A stretch of 35,320 bases of DNA from Lachnospiraceae bacterium. GTDB taxonomy: Bacteria; Bacillota; Clostridia; Lachnospirales; Lachnospiraceae. Shown piece after piece: positions 1 through 8,928 of this stretch (position 1 is its first letter; every line of letters starts with the position of its first letter). The position numbers and the translations under genes are program-made. The notes below the pieces were generated by a model, which saw only the letters and a list, made by a program, of their open reading frames with translations, was not told the origin of the DNA and made no database searches. The stretch spans positions 1 through 35,320 of the forward strand of contig JAILDZ010000206.1 of assembly GCA_024688505.1 (NCBI GenBank). Direction: 5' to 3'.

Positions 1-239
1 GACATCTCTGGTACATCAGCAGCTTCTTCACGCAAAGCCTTAAACGCCGATCTGAAGTCCTCTCTTTTGGTTACTGGAGGCAGTACCGCATCAAATGGCA
101 ATCCTCTTACTTGTTTACTCTTATTCATAAACATACGAAAAGCAGTAGGAAGATCCATGCCAAGCTGGCTGTATATATCCGCCACTTCTTCTTTCAAAGC
201 TTTATCTGCTCTGAATTGAACTAATACTTGTTCAGCCAT
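1..239 (-). CDS. RelB/DinJ-family antitoxin, partial (runs off the window start)
   Basis: Reverse-strand reading from ATG at 239: MAEQVLVQFRADKALKEEVADIYSQLGMDLPTAFRMFMNKSKQVRGLPFDAVLP..., typical RelB/DinJ N-terminus; RBS AAGGAGATGATTGAT upstream. Confidence 0.85.
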   Translation of the reverse strand, partial: MAEQVLVQFRADKALKEEVADIYSQLGMDLPTAFRMFMNKSKQVRGLPFDAVLPPVTKREDFRSAFKALREEAADVPEM

Positions 240-263
240 ATCAATCATCTCCTTACGTTCTAT

Positions 264-274
264 TACATAATGTA
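264..274. promoter_or_regulatory. Short palindrome TACAT-A-ATGTA upstream of the antitoxin gene; possible autoregulatory operator
   Basis: Perfect 5-1-5 inverted repeat 25 bp upstream of the RelB-like start codon. Confidence 0.35.
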
Positions 275-406
275 TGTGTTTGTTATTTGTTTGTAATATT
301 ATTGTAGCCGCCTATCGCAAAAATATCAATAGCCAAAAATGGACTTTTGCCTTAGGAATATTGGATCTCTCACAATTTCTCTAACTATATGAGTTTCCCA
401 CTTAAA

Positions 407-479
407 TGGAGCATACGGGACTTGAACCCGTGACCTTCGCACTGCCAGTGCGACGCGCTCCCAACTGCGCTAATGCCCC
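407..479 (-). tRNA. tRNA-Ala (anticodon GGC), CCA tail not encoded
   Basis: Reverse complement GGGGCATTAGCGCAGTTGGGAGCGCGTCGCACTGGCAGTGCGAAGGTCACGGGTTCAAGTCCCGTATGCTCCA folds as a cloverleaf with anticodon loop CTGGCAG and TTCAAGT T-loop. Confidence 0.93.
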
Positions 480-496
480 TTTTAGATCATTCTATA

Positions 497-808
497 TCAA
501 CACCCTTTTCTTCCACTTTTATGATCCTCTATGGAGCAGGCATCCGGTGTGCCATACTCGATAAGACCTGCATCGGCAGGATCAATGGATACCCTTCCGT
601 CTTCAAACACGAATGCCGGGATACCTACGTCCCCTATCTCTTTACAGTGATCAAAGACAGGGCTTGTATCACGCAACCTTGTAAATGCGCTCATATTGCG
701 GATATTCTCGCCTATATTTATATATTCAAATTCATTCTCCCGTCCCTTTATCTGCTCATGAACATAATCACAGTAAGGACAGGTCGGCATTCCATAAATC
801 TTGATCAT
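497..808 (-). CDS. Glutaredoxin-related protein
   Basis: 103 aa, N-terminal MIKIYGMPTCPYCDYV with CPYC redox motif and a cis-Pro-like GIPAFVFEDG segment. Confidence 0.8.
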   Translation of the reverse strand: MIKIYGMPTCPYCDYVHEQIKGRENEFEYINIGENIRNMSAFTRLRDTSPVFDHCKEIGDVGIPAFVFEDGRVSIDPADAGLIEYGTPDACSIEDHKSGRKGC

Positions 809-1052
809 CAGTCTCTCCTTTACTTAAATAAACATACCCCAAATTAGCCTCCGGTTTATCTGAAAGCAATTTATTATATATAACATTTTCTATAAGATCA
901 TGTATTTCCCTTATTTCCCGGGAAATATCTGACACATTTATCTTCTTTACGTCCTCACGCATTTCGTCGGCCAAAGTCGGGCTTTGAAGTGCTTCGGCAT
1001 TCCCTAAGTATTGTTCTGCTACTTTTTTGATTTCTTTAGTATTTTTTATCAT
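768..1052 (-). CDS. Hypothetical small helical protein
   Basis: 94-aa ORF just upstream of and overlapping the glutaredoxin start; no recognised family. Confidence 0.5.
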   Translation of the reverse strand: MIKNTKEIKKVAEQYLGNAEALQSPTLADEMREDVKKINVSDISREIREIHDLIENVIYNKLLSDKPEANLGYVYLSKGETDDQDLWNADLSLL

Positions 1053-1191
1053 TTTTTATTATACTCCCGTAGCGCATCAAATATAGATGCATTTATGATC
1101 GGAACAGCTCCTGCTGATAGCGGTTTTATATTTATTATACCTTATAAGAACCATATGTAGAAATACCATTAAATCTTCCTGTACGTTCTGA

Positions 1192-1848
1192 TCAGCCGTT
1201 TATCATGGGTCTTGCGATCTTTTCATTAAAGAGTTCTATCAGCGGTCCCATAAAGAATGCCGTTATTATTGTGCCTATTCCCGCGATCGTCGGTATCATT
1301 GAGACAGGGTTTCCGGCCAGAATAAAGAGTACACATCCGGAAATGACGCATATTAAGTCTGTACATATCCTGACATATTTGAATTTGCCAAGCTTCCATT
1401 TTCCGGATATAACGATTGCTACCGCATCATATGTGGATACACCCAGGTCTGCTGTCATATAAAGCGATGATCCAAAGCATATAATCACTATTCCGATAAT
1501 AAGGCATATTATTCTGAATGGTATTGACGGTTCCGGAAACAGTCTTTGCAGGCCATCATAGGTGAACTGTGTTATATATCCCAGCAAGAACAGATTGATA
1601 AATGTTGCTATACCGATATTATGCCTGTCTGCGAATATACTGAAAATCAAAAGGATCACATTTACGATCACATATAATGTACCAAAATCAATCGGGATCA
1701 GGGCATCCAGGCCGCTCATCAGTGATTGAAACGGATCCACGCCAAAAGCTGCGAGTTTAAATATTCCCACACTTACAGCACATATAATGACTCCCATCAG
1801 AGACATTATGATTCTCTTTTTTCTTTGCCTCAAAATATCCATCCACAT
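1192..1848 (-). CDS. YczE/YyaS/YitT-type integral membrane protein
   Basis: 218 aa, multiple hydrophobic helices, motif FKLAAFGVDPFQSLMSGL and LGVSTYDAVAI typical of YczE-like proteins. Confidence 0.75.
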   Translation of the reverse strand: MWMDILRQRKKRIIMSLMGVIICAVSVGIFKLAAFGVDPFQSLMSGLDALIPIDFGTLYVIVNVILLIFSIFADRHNIGIATFINLFLLGYITQFTYDGLQRLFPEPSIPFRIICLIIGIVIICFGSSLYMTADLGVSTYDAVAIVISGKWKLGKFKYVRICTDLICVISGCVLFILAGNPVSMIPTIAGIGTIITAFFMGPLIELFNEKIARPMING

Positions 1849-1944
1849 TTTACCTGTTTAAAACAACGACTGCTTCGACTGTCATTATCTCATAAGAATT
1901 CTTTAAACGATAGTCCTTCCTGAACAGCTGGTCCAAAAATAGGA

Positions 1945-1973
1945 TTGACAGGAAAATAACAATTATGTATGAT
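1945..1973 (+). promoter_or_regulatory. Sigma-A-type promoter for flavodoxin (TTGACA-N17-TATGAT)
   Basis: TTGACA at 1945-1950, 17-nt spacer, TATGAT at 1968-1973, about 90 bp upstream of the flavodoxin ATG. Confidence 0.8.
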
Positions 1974-2044
1974 GTTAGTCGTAACTAACAGGCAATATCG
2001 GCGTAAGCCGATATATTTTTCAAATTATGTTAGACTTCTCTAAC
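1974..2044 (+). promoter_or_regulatory. Flavodoxin leader with three inverted repeats (two GTTAG-N6-CTAAC elements flanking an 8-bp hairpin)
   Basis: GTTAGT-CGTA-ACTAAC at 1974-1989; ATATCGGC-GTAA-GCCGATAT at 1995-2014; GTTAGA-CTTC-TCTAAC at 2029-2044. Confidence 0.7.
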
Positions 2045-2063
2045 AGACTAGAAAGGATGTGAC

Positions 2064-2483
2064 ATGAGTAAAGTAGCTGTTGTATTTTGGAGCGGAACAG
2101 GTAATACCGAGGCTATGGCTGATGCTGTAGCTGATGGTGCTCGGGCAGCCGGTGCAGATGTATCTGTATTCGGATGCGAATTCAAAGCGGATCAGGTTTC
2201 CGGTTTTGACGGTATTGCTTTTGGCTGCCCTGCTATGGGTGCAGAAGTACTTGAAGAATCTGAATTCGATCCCATGTTTTCTTCTGTGGAAGGCAGCCTG
2301 TCCGGTAAGAAGGTGGCACTCTTCGGCTCTTATGGCTGGGGCGACGGTCAGTGGATGAGAGACTGGGAAGAGCGGGTAAACATCGCTGGAGCAAATCTGG
2401 TAACAGACAGCGTTATGGCTAATAATGCGCCGGATGATTCTGCACTTGATGAATGTAAGGATCTGGGCCGGGCACTGGCATAG
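2064..2483 (+). CDS. Flavodoxin
   Basis: 139 aa, VVFWSGTGNTEAMADAV phosphate-binding loop and GSYGWGDGQWM flavin-binding motif; RBS AAAGGATG. Confidence 0.93.
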   Translation: MSKVAVVFWSGTGNTEAMADAVADGARAAGADVSVFGCEFKADQVSGFDGIAFGCPAMGAEVLEESEFDPMFSSVEGSLSGKKVALFGSYGWGDGQWMRDWEERVNIAGANLVTDSVMANNAPDDSALDECKDLGRALA

Positions 2484-2506
2484 ATCATTTTTTCTCCTAA
2501 AGATAA

Positions 2507-2536
2507 ATGCCGGGGACTTGGTCCCCGGCATATTTT
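2507..2536 (+). terminator. Rho-independent terminator after flavodoxin
   Basis: Perfect 11-bp stem ATGCCGGGGAC-TTG-GTCCCCGGCAT followed by ATTTTTA. Confidence 0.9.
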
Positions 2537-2560
2537 TATATAAACTTTGTCATTTGATTG

Positions 2561-2629
2561 TCAGCTCTGGTCTTCGTTATAATGAACGTTCCTTATTCTC
2601 CGGGTGATCTTATGTCTATTACTCTCCAT
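2561..2629 (-). CDS. Candidate small protein MESNRHKITRRIRNVHYNEDQS downstream of cstA
   Basis: ATG at 2629 preceded by AAGGAG-ATTACT; 22 codons then TGA; not in the ORF track because of length. Confidence 0.45.
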   Translation of the reverse strand: MESNRHKITRRIRNVHYNEDQS

Positions 2630-2683
2630 AGTAATCTCCTTAAAAATGATTAACTATGCTATAGATCAATTATATCACAAAAC

Positions 2684-4099
2684 TTATGATTTTTTATGTT
2701 TTGCCATCAGCCATACATAGATCAAAAACAGGCAGGATGCAAATATGATACCTGCTGTATATGCGATGGTCGCCGGAAGCTTTAATCCTTCATCTGCCAT
2801 CAGTATATAGGTCAGGGATACCGCGGACATAAAAGAGGCAGGCAGCGCAGTTATAAGCGAGTATATCTTATTCTTAGCGTTTTTTATCAGGTATGACGTG
2901 GCTACCCACAGTGCTATCATTGCCAGAGTCTGATTACTCCAGGAGAAGTACCTCCATAATACGTTAAAATCCAGCCTGGTCAGTACTGCTCCCATCCCCA
3001 GGAGCGGCAGGGTTATGATCAGTCTGTTTTTTATCTTTTTCTGATCGAGCCCGGTCCACTCGGCCAGAATGAGTCTGGCGCTTCTGAATGCCGTATCTCC
3101 CGATGTGATGGGACACACCACCACTCCTATGATCGCAAGCACACCTCCGGCTGTACCGAGCATGACCTTGCTGATCTCATATACAGTGCCTGACTGTCCA
3201 AGCTCGGTCAGTGCATCATTTAACAGACCTGTATCTCCGAAGAATGCCATGCCGGCCCCTGCCCATACGAGAGCGATCACAGACTCTATGATCATAGCAC
3301 CGTAGAATACCTTTCGCCCATCTTTTTCAGACATGATGCATTTTGACATCATTGGTGACTGTGTGGCGTGGAAGCCGGAAATTGCTCCGCAAGCTACAGT
3401 TATGAACATGAAGGGCCATATGGGCAGTCCCTCGGGATGCAGGTCCTTAAGCACAAGCTCCGGCACTCCATATTCGGGTAGAAAGTTCATTGCAAAAGCT
3501 ATGCTGACAGCCATGATAATGAGAATGCCTCCGAACACCGGATACAGCTTTCCGATGATCTTGTCTATCGGCATCAGTGTGGCCAGGATGTAATACAGAA
3601 GTATGACCACTATCCAGAAATTCATTGACAGAGAATCAGGGGTGAGCCTGGTGATAAGAGCTGCAGGGCTGGTCACAAACACGGTTCCGGTCAGTAACAG
3701 CAAAAGAACCGAGAAGGCACGCATCAGATAGAGAGCCGGCTTGCCAAGATATATTCCTGACAGCTGGGCGATGGACGCGCCATTATTTCTCTCGGATATC
3801 ATGCCGCTCATATAGTCATGCACTGCGCCCCCCAGGATGGATCCGAATACTATCCAGAGAAATACTACAGGACCAAAGCATGCTCCCATAAGCGCTCCGA
3901 ATATCGGACCTGTTCCTGCGATATTAAGAAGCTGGATCAGTACAGCTTTCCAGGTCTTTATCGGCACACAGTCCACTCCGTCATTTATCCTGATGGCCGG
4001 AGTCTCACGGTCATCAGGAGAGAATACTTTCTCCACTATCCGGCCATAGACCATATAGCCCACGATCAATATAGCTATTGATGCAAAAAATGTAATCAT
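2684..4099 (-). CDS. cstA: Carbon starvation protein A family transporter
   Basis: 471 aa polytopic; TGPIFGALMGACFGPVVFLWIVFGSILGGAVHDYMSGMISERNNG and PITSGDTAFRSARL are CstA-family signatures. Confidence 0.9.
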   Translation of the reverse strand: MITFFASIAILIVGYMVYGRIVEKVFSPDDRETPAIRINDGVDCVPIKTWKAVLIQLLNIAGTGPIFGALMGACFGPVVFLWIVFGSILGGAVHDYMSGMISERNNGASIAQLSGIYLGKPALYLMRAFSVLLLLLTGTVFVTSPAALITRLTPDSLSMNFWIVVILLYYILATLMPIDKIIGKLYPVFGGILIIMAVSIAFAMNFLPEYGVPELVLKDLHPEGLPIWPFMFITVACGAISGFHATQSPMMSKCIMSEKDGRKVFYGAMIIESVIALVWAGAGMAFFGDTGLLNDALTELGQSGTVYEISKVMLGTAGGVLAIIGVVVCPITSGDTAFRSARLILAEWTGLDQKKIKNRLIITLPLLGMGAVLTRLDFNVLWRYFSWSNQTLAMIALWVATSYLIKNAKNKIYSLITALPASFMSAVSLTYILMADEGLKLPATIAYTAGIIFASCLFLIYVWLMAKHKKS

Positions 4100-4147
4100 C
4101 TGACTTCATCCCGCTTTCTATGAAATATTTATCCTATTATAATACTA

Positions 4148-4179
4148 TAAAAATATACCGGGGACCAAGCCCCCGGCAT
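4148..4179 (-). terminator. Rho-independent terminator at the end of the microcompartment operon
   Basis: On the minus strand ATGCCGGGGGC-TTG-GTCCCCGGTAT then ATTTTTA; the two non-Watson-Crick positions are G-U pairs only in minus-strand RNA. Confidence 0.85.
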
Positions 4180-4201
4180 TATTTGTTATCATGGATACCC
4201 T

Positions 4202-4999
4202 TCAGCCGCCTATCTGGCAGTAAAGACCGGTACCACGCTCTGCTGCGGCCTTCAGGCGAAGCATCTTCTCCTGAGTGGGAGGAAGCGCATTTCCCATTGG
4301 GTATGGACGGTTAAGTCCTGTATATTTTCCTTCTCCGAAGCTATGGTATGGAAGGAGGTCTATCTCGTTCACACCTGGAAGTGTGGATGCATAGTGTGCG
4401 ATAGCTGCTATCTCCTCTTCCGTGTCGTTAAATCCGGGTACCACAGGCACTCTGATTATGAGCTTCACCTGTCCGGAACGGGCGATCTTCATGGCATTTT
4501 CCACCATGGGAGTGTTCTCTTTCCCGCACCACTCTTTATGCTTCTCGGGATTCATATGCTTGATGTCCATAAGATAGGTATCCAGATATGGGAGGATTCT
4601 CTGGATATCGCTGTACTTCGCATAACCCATGCTTTCAAGGGCTGTATTCACGCCGAGATCCTTTCCTGCGCGAAGGAGGGCTTCGGCGAAATCTATCTGG
4701 AGCAGGCTTTCTCCGCCGGATAGTGTCAGACCACCGTCGGACCTGCTATAGTACGGCATATCTCTCTTCACGGTTTCCATGACTTCACGCACGGTGATGT
4801 CCTGACCATACACCTTCGGTCTGCCGTTTACCATCATGGTCTCTATGTCATATCTCTGAGACTCGGGATTACAGCACCAGCGGCATCTTAAAGCACAGCC
4901 CTTTAAGAACACTATAGTCCTGATGCCCACACCGTCATGGATAGAATATCTTTGTATATCGAATATGCGGCCTTTAACGTCTAAATAATTCATGAACAT
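4202..4999 (-). CDS. Glycyl radical enzyme activating enzyme (radical SAM), compact form without the ferredoxin-like insert
   Basis: 265 aa; CALRCRWC (CX3CX2C), NPESQ, GGLTLSGGE; adjacent to the glycyl radical enzyme. Confidence 0.9.
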   Translation of the reverse strand: MFMNYLDVKGRIFDIQRYSIHDGVGIRTIVFLKGCALRCRWCCNPESQRYDIETMMVNGRPKVYGQDITVREVMETVKRDMPYYSRSDGGLTLSGGESLLQIDFAEALLRAGKDLGVNTALESMGYAKYSDIQRILPYLDTYLMDIKHMNPEKHKEWCGKENTPMVENAMKIARSGQVKLIIRVPVVPGFNDTEEEIAAIAHYASTLPGVNEIDLLPYHSFGEGKYTGLNRPYPMGNALPPTQEKMLRLKAAAERGTGLYCQIGG

Positions 5000-5009
5000 A
5001 AACTTGATC

Positions 5010-7541
5010 CTACCTGTACTGTCCCTGAGCTGTACGTCTTATGATATCATCCTGAAGTGACTTCGAAAGTGTGGTGAAAAGTGCGGAATATCCTGCCACT
5101 CGTACCACCAGTCCCTGATACTTTTCGGGATGTTTCTGGGCATCCAGGAGAGTTTCCTTATCCACCACGTTGAACTGCATATGCATGCCCTTCTGATCGA
5201 AGAATCCGCGCACCAGAGATACGAAATTCTCCAGTCCCTTCTCTCCGCTCATGGCTGTGGGATGCATCTTCATGTTGAAAAGCGTTCCGTTTGAAGCATC
5301 TGCATGATCCAGCTTTGCCACAGAATTACAGGATGCTGTGGGGCCGTGCAGATCCTTTCCGTTGGTGGGAGACACTCCGTCTGCCACAGGTGTATGTGCC
5401 AGACGTCCGTCCGGTGTAGCGCCTGTCTGTCCGCCAAGCGGCACGTTTGCAGACACAGGATACAGTCCTGCCTGGAATATACCGCCTCTGGGGTTCTTAT
5501 AGTTCGGAAGCGGTCTGGTGTAGAAATAAGCAGCTTCTCTTGCTATCTCATCCACTTCGTCCACATCATTTCCGTATTTCGGCAGATCGTCTATCATCTG
5601 CCAGATCTCTTCATATCTCTGCTTCTCTTCTGCCGGAAGCTCCATATTAAGAACTGCAGACACTGCATTTGAAATGAGATCCGGTGTCACTTCACCGCCG
5701 TCGGCAGCCACCTTACGTGCCACCTGCTCTGCAGTCTCTTTTGCTGTGATCACGTCAAAGCCTTTGCCGAAGTTCATCTCCAGCGCCTTTGCCAGCTCTG
5801 TAAGTGTGAACCGCTTCTCTTCAAATACCAGCTTCTTTATAGCGTAAAGAGAATCTGCCACGTTTGCTATACCAAAGCCCTGAGGACCTGTGAAATTATA
5901 CTTGGCGCCGCCGCTCTGAAGAGGCATGCCCTTTTCTATACAGTCATCTATAAGGGCTGACTCGAAAGGAAGCGGGCTTCTTTCCATATGCGCTTTGTCT
6001 ATGGAATTATCGGCATTCACAAGAAGTGCGATATTATAGTCCATCTGCTTTTTATATGCAGCCTTGAAGTCTTCGTATGTTTTAAAGCTTCCGATGTCTC
6101 CGGTATGGATGGATGCTTCTTCTCCGTTTTCATATCCGTTTTTAAACACCATCTCAAGGGGACGTGCCATATTAAAGAATGCTGCATCATGCCATCCGTC
6201 TTCTTCGCCTGGCACATGGGGCTCCACACATCCGATGATACAGTAGTTTCTGGCCTTTTCTGCCGGAATGCCTCTGCTTTCCATGGAGGGGATGATGATC
6301 TCGTCATTATAGTATGCAGGGAAGCCGATACCTGTTCTGGTGACTTCTGCCGCTCTGATAAGCAGCTCCTTTGCGGAGCCGTTCCAAACTCGGATAGAGA
6401 TGGAAGGCTGAGGCAGAAATACATGCTTCGTAGCATCCAGGCACATGAAGGAAAGATCGTTTGTGGCATCTTTTCCGTCCGGTGTCTGTCCACCCACTAT
6501 CAGGTTCTGGAACAGTGAATATCCTGCGAATCCTTCAGCAGAGACTGCATCTCTGCACTTATTAAGGTCATTTAATTTCACCCATACACAGTCGATGAGT
6601 TCCTGTGCCTGGAATCTGGTGATGACCCCGTTTCTGATATCCTTCTCATAGTATGGATACATATACTGATCGAAACGTCCCGGTGAAATAGAATGTCCGG
6701 AGGATTCGATCTGCATGGTCTGCTGTACGAACCAGAATGCCTGGCATGCTTCCTGGAATGATCTGGCCGGATTCTCCGGCACGTTGCTGCATACCTCTGC
6801 TATCTTCAAAAGTTCCTGTTTTCTCTTTGCATCGGATTCTTTTGCAGCTTCTTCTTTAGCAAGCTCTGCATATCTATGAGCATACTTTATCACTGCATTA
6901 CAGGATATCAGCACTGCTTCCAGGAATCTTTTCTTATTTCCGTATTCGGGATCGCAAACTTTCAGTTTCAAAAGTGCGGATGTGGTCTGAGCCATGATGC
7001 CGCGAAGTCCTTCGTTTATGACTCTGTCATAGTGCACATTCACATGGCCCACGCCGTTATAATAATAGTTTCCGGGTGTGAACACGTTATGTTCCATGGC
7101 ACGAAGTGTCTCCGGTGCCATATAGCTTTTGGCCAGTTCCGAAGTGGTCTTTCCTTTCCAATACGGGTTTACTGCCTTAAGCCTCTTCTTTGTCTCCTCG
7201 GAGATATAGAAGGGATCTGCGCTTCTATGCTCTACAGTATCAAACTCAGCTTCCAGCCATTCGTATGAAAACTCGGGATATGTCTGGCATCCTCTGGGAG
7301 CTATGGTGGTGCTTCCCACTATGAGCTCTTCGGGACGGATGATTATAGGCAGGTTCTCTAAGATATGATCAAAGGCCAGTGCCTTTCTCATGGTCTCGGG
7401 AAGTCCTTCCGATGCCTTATATGACTCTGTGATGAGTTCTGCTCTTGCAGCCTCTATCTCCGGCATCTTATGGAAAAGATGCTTTACCAGACGTCCTATT
7501 CTTTCTGATTTTTCTACCGGTGTGCTATCAAAGTTATTCAT
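5010..7541 (-). CDS. Glycyl radical enzyme, probably B12-independent 1,2-propanediol (diol) dehydratase
   Basis: 843 aa; C-terminal glycyl radical motif RVAGYSALF, active-site CIIGCVEPHVPG; gene context of a propanediol-type microcompartment. Confidence 0.9.
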   Translation of the reverse strand: MNNFDSTPVEKSERIGRLVKHLFHKMPEIEAARAELITESYKASEGLPETMRKALAFDHILENLPIIIRPEELIVGSTTIAPRGCQTYPEFSYEWLEAEFDTVEHRSADPFYISEETKKRLKAVNPYWKGKTTSELAKSYMAPETLRAMEHNVFTPGNYYYNGVGHVNVHYDRVINEGLRGIMAQTTSALLKLKVCDPEYGNKKRFLEAVLISCNAVIKYAHRYAELAKEEAAKESDAKRKQELLKIAEVCSNVPENPARSFQEACQAFWFVQQTMQIESSGHSISPGRFDQYMYPYYEKDIRNGVITRFQAQELIDCVWVKLNDLNKCRDAVSAEGFAGYSLFQNLIVGGQTPDGKDATNDLSFMCLDATKHVFLPQPSISIRVWNGSAKELLIRAAEVTRTGIGFPAYYNDEIIIPSMESRGIPAEKARNYCIIGCVEPHVPGEEDGWHDAAFFNMARPLEMVFKNGYENGEEASIHTGDIGSFKTYEDFKAAYKKQMDYNIALLVNADNSIDKAHMERSPLPFESALIDDCIEKGMPLQSGGAKYNFTGPQGFGIANVADSLYAIKKLVFEEKRFTLTELAKALEMNFGKGFDVITAKETAEQVARKVAADGGEVTPDLISNAVSAVLNMELPAEEKQRYEEIWQMIDDLPKYGNDVDEVDEIAREAAYFYTRPLPNYKNPRGGIFQAGLYPVSANVPLGGQTGATPDGRLAHTPVADGVSPTNGKDLHGPTASCNSVAKLDHADASNGTLFNMKMHPTAMSGEKGLENFVSLVRGFFDQKGMHMQFNVVDKETLLDAQKHPEKYQGLVVRVAGYSALFTTLSKSLQDDIIRRTAQGQYR

Positions 7542-7554
7542 ATCACGTTCCTCA

Positions 7555-8334
7555 CTAGTCTTCGTTTGCAGGGAATACCAACCTCACATTAAGGTCTTCA
7601 CAAAGCTTGATCCATTTTTCTTCCGGTCTCTTATCCGTGACCAGAGTATCTATCTTTGAAAGCGGGCATATCTGTGCAAATGATGTACGCCCGAATTTTT
7701 CCGAATCCACAGCCAGGATCACCCTGTCTGATGCATCTATCACAGCCTGTTTCACTGATACCACTTCATCATTACCGTCTGTGATGCCGCGTTCCAGGTC
7801 TATGCCGTTACAGGATATGACAGCTTTATTTGTATGATACTGGGAGATGGCATCCACTGCCCTTCCTCCCATGAGTGACATAGACTCGTATCTTAATGCG
7901 CCCCCGGTCATCAGTATGTCTATACCGGGCTCCACTCCCATGACCACTGCATTCTCTATGGAGTTTGTGATGATGGTGAGTTTATCGTACTCTTTTTTCT
8001 TAATGGCTCTGGAGATAAATACCGATGTGGATGATGCATCCATAAAGATATGGTCTCCGTTATCTATTTCCTTTACCACCAGAGATGCGATCTTTGTCTT
8101 TCCTTCCGGATTGATCTTATATCTCATGTTAAAAGGAAGATCTGTTCCGTAGTCTTCGTTAAGAACTGCTCCGCCGTATCCTTTCTTCACGAAACCGTCC
8201 TGATCCAGCTTCTCCAGATCACGTCTTATGGTTTCCTCGGATACGCTGAATCGTCTGGAAAGCTCGTTTACGAATACTTTTTTGTTTTCCTGGATCTCCT
8301 TTAATATCAGATTTCTGCGTTCTGCTGAAAGCAT
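7555..8334 (-). CDS. DeoR-family transcriptional regulator
   Basis: 259 aa; N-terminal HTH VNELSRRFSVSEETIRRDLEKLDQDG and C-terminal sugar-sensor domain. Confidence 0.92.
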   Translation of the reverse strand: MLSAERRNLILKEIQENKKVFVNELSRRFSVSEETIRRDLEKLDQDGFVKKGYGGAVLNEDYGTDLPFNMRYKINPEGKTKIASLVVKEIDNGDHIFMDASSTSVFISRAIKKKEYDKLTIITNSIENAVVMGVEPGIDILMTGGALRYESMSLMGGRAVDAISQYHTNKAVISCNGIDLERGITDGNDEVVSVKQAVIDASDRVILAVDSEKFGRTSFAQICPLSKIDTLVTDKRPEEKWIKLCEDLNVRLVFPANED

Positions 8335-8363
8335 CTTATTCCCCTTTAGCGTGTATTAATGTG

Positions 8364-8912
8364 TTAGAAAATGAATGGCATAAGGCTGTCGGAAGGTCTC
8401 GGGATCACTGCCTCATCAAGGAACATTCCCTTCTCTCCGGCTGCTTCCTTGGCACTTTCTATGGCTGCTGTCACTGCGGAAACGGATCCTGTGAGAGTCA
8501 TATATGATTTTCCGCACATTCCCTTTGCCAGACGAAGCTCTAAAAGATCCACGATGGCTGTCTTTGCGGCGATATCCGCTGCCACGATAAGGGCTGCCAC
8601 ATCATATGTCTCCAGCACTCCCAGTGCTTCCATCTTCACAGGCTCTGCTGTGCCATAGATGGCCGGGAATATGGACTCATGGGGATTACCCAGCACAAAT
8701 GTATCGATCACATGGTCTCCGTATGCTCCGGCGGCTCTATCCACTGACGCGCGCACTGCCGAAAGCTCTCCGGTGATCAGTATCACAAACTTGCCGGGGC
8801 ATGTGACTTCTGCCTGAAGGAGTTCCACTTCAGCAGTCTTTGCCATGTCATCCGCTGCCTTAAATCCTGTGGATACGGTATTTACTTCCACCATTCCGAT
8901 TGCTTTTGCCAT
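8364..8912 (-). CDS. PduT-like trimeric BMC-T shell protein (tandem BMC domains, likely FeS pore)
   Basis: 182 aa with two BMC domains; CPGKF segment matches the PduT pore cysteine region. Confidence 0.88.
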   Translation of the reverse strand: MAKAIGMVEVNTVSTGFKAADDMAKTAEVELLQAEVTCPGKFVILITGELSAVRASVDRAAGAYGDHVIDTFVLGNPHESIFPAIYGTAEPVKMEALGVLETYDVAALIVAADIAAKTAIVDLLELRLAKGMCGKSYMTLTGSVSAVTAAIESAKEAAGEKGMFLDEAVIPRPSDSLMPFIF

Positions 8913-8928
8913 TAATATTTACCTCGTA

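Noticed and set aside
2040-2531. 163-aa minus-strand ORF over the flavodoxin gene
   Set aside because: Mirror ORF of a clear flavodoxin; spans the terminator and leader, no protein-like motifs.
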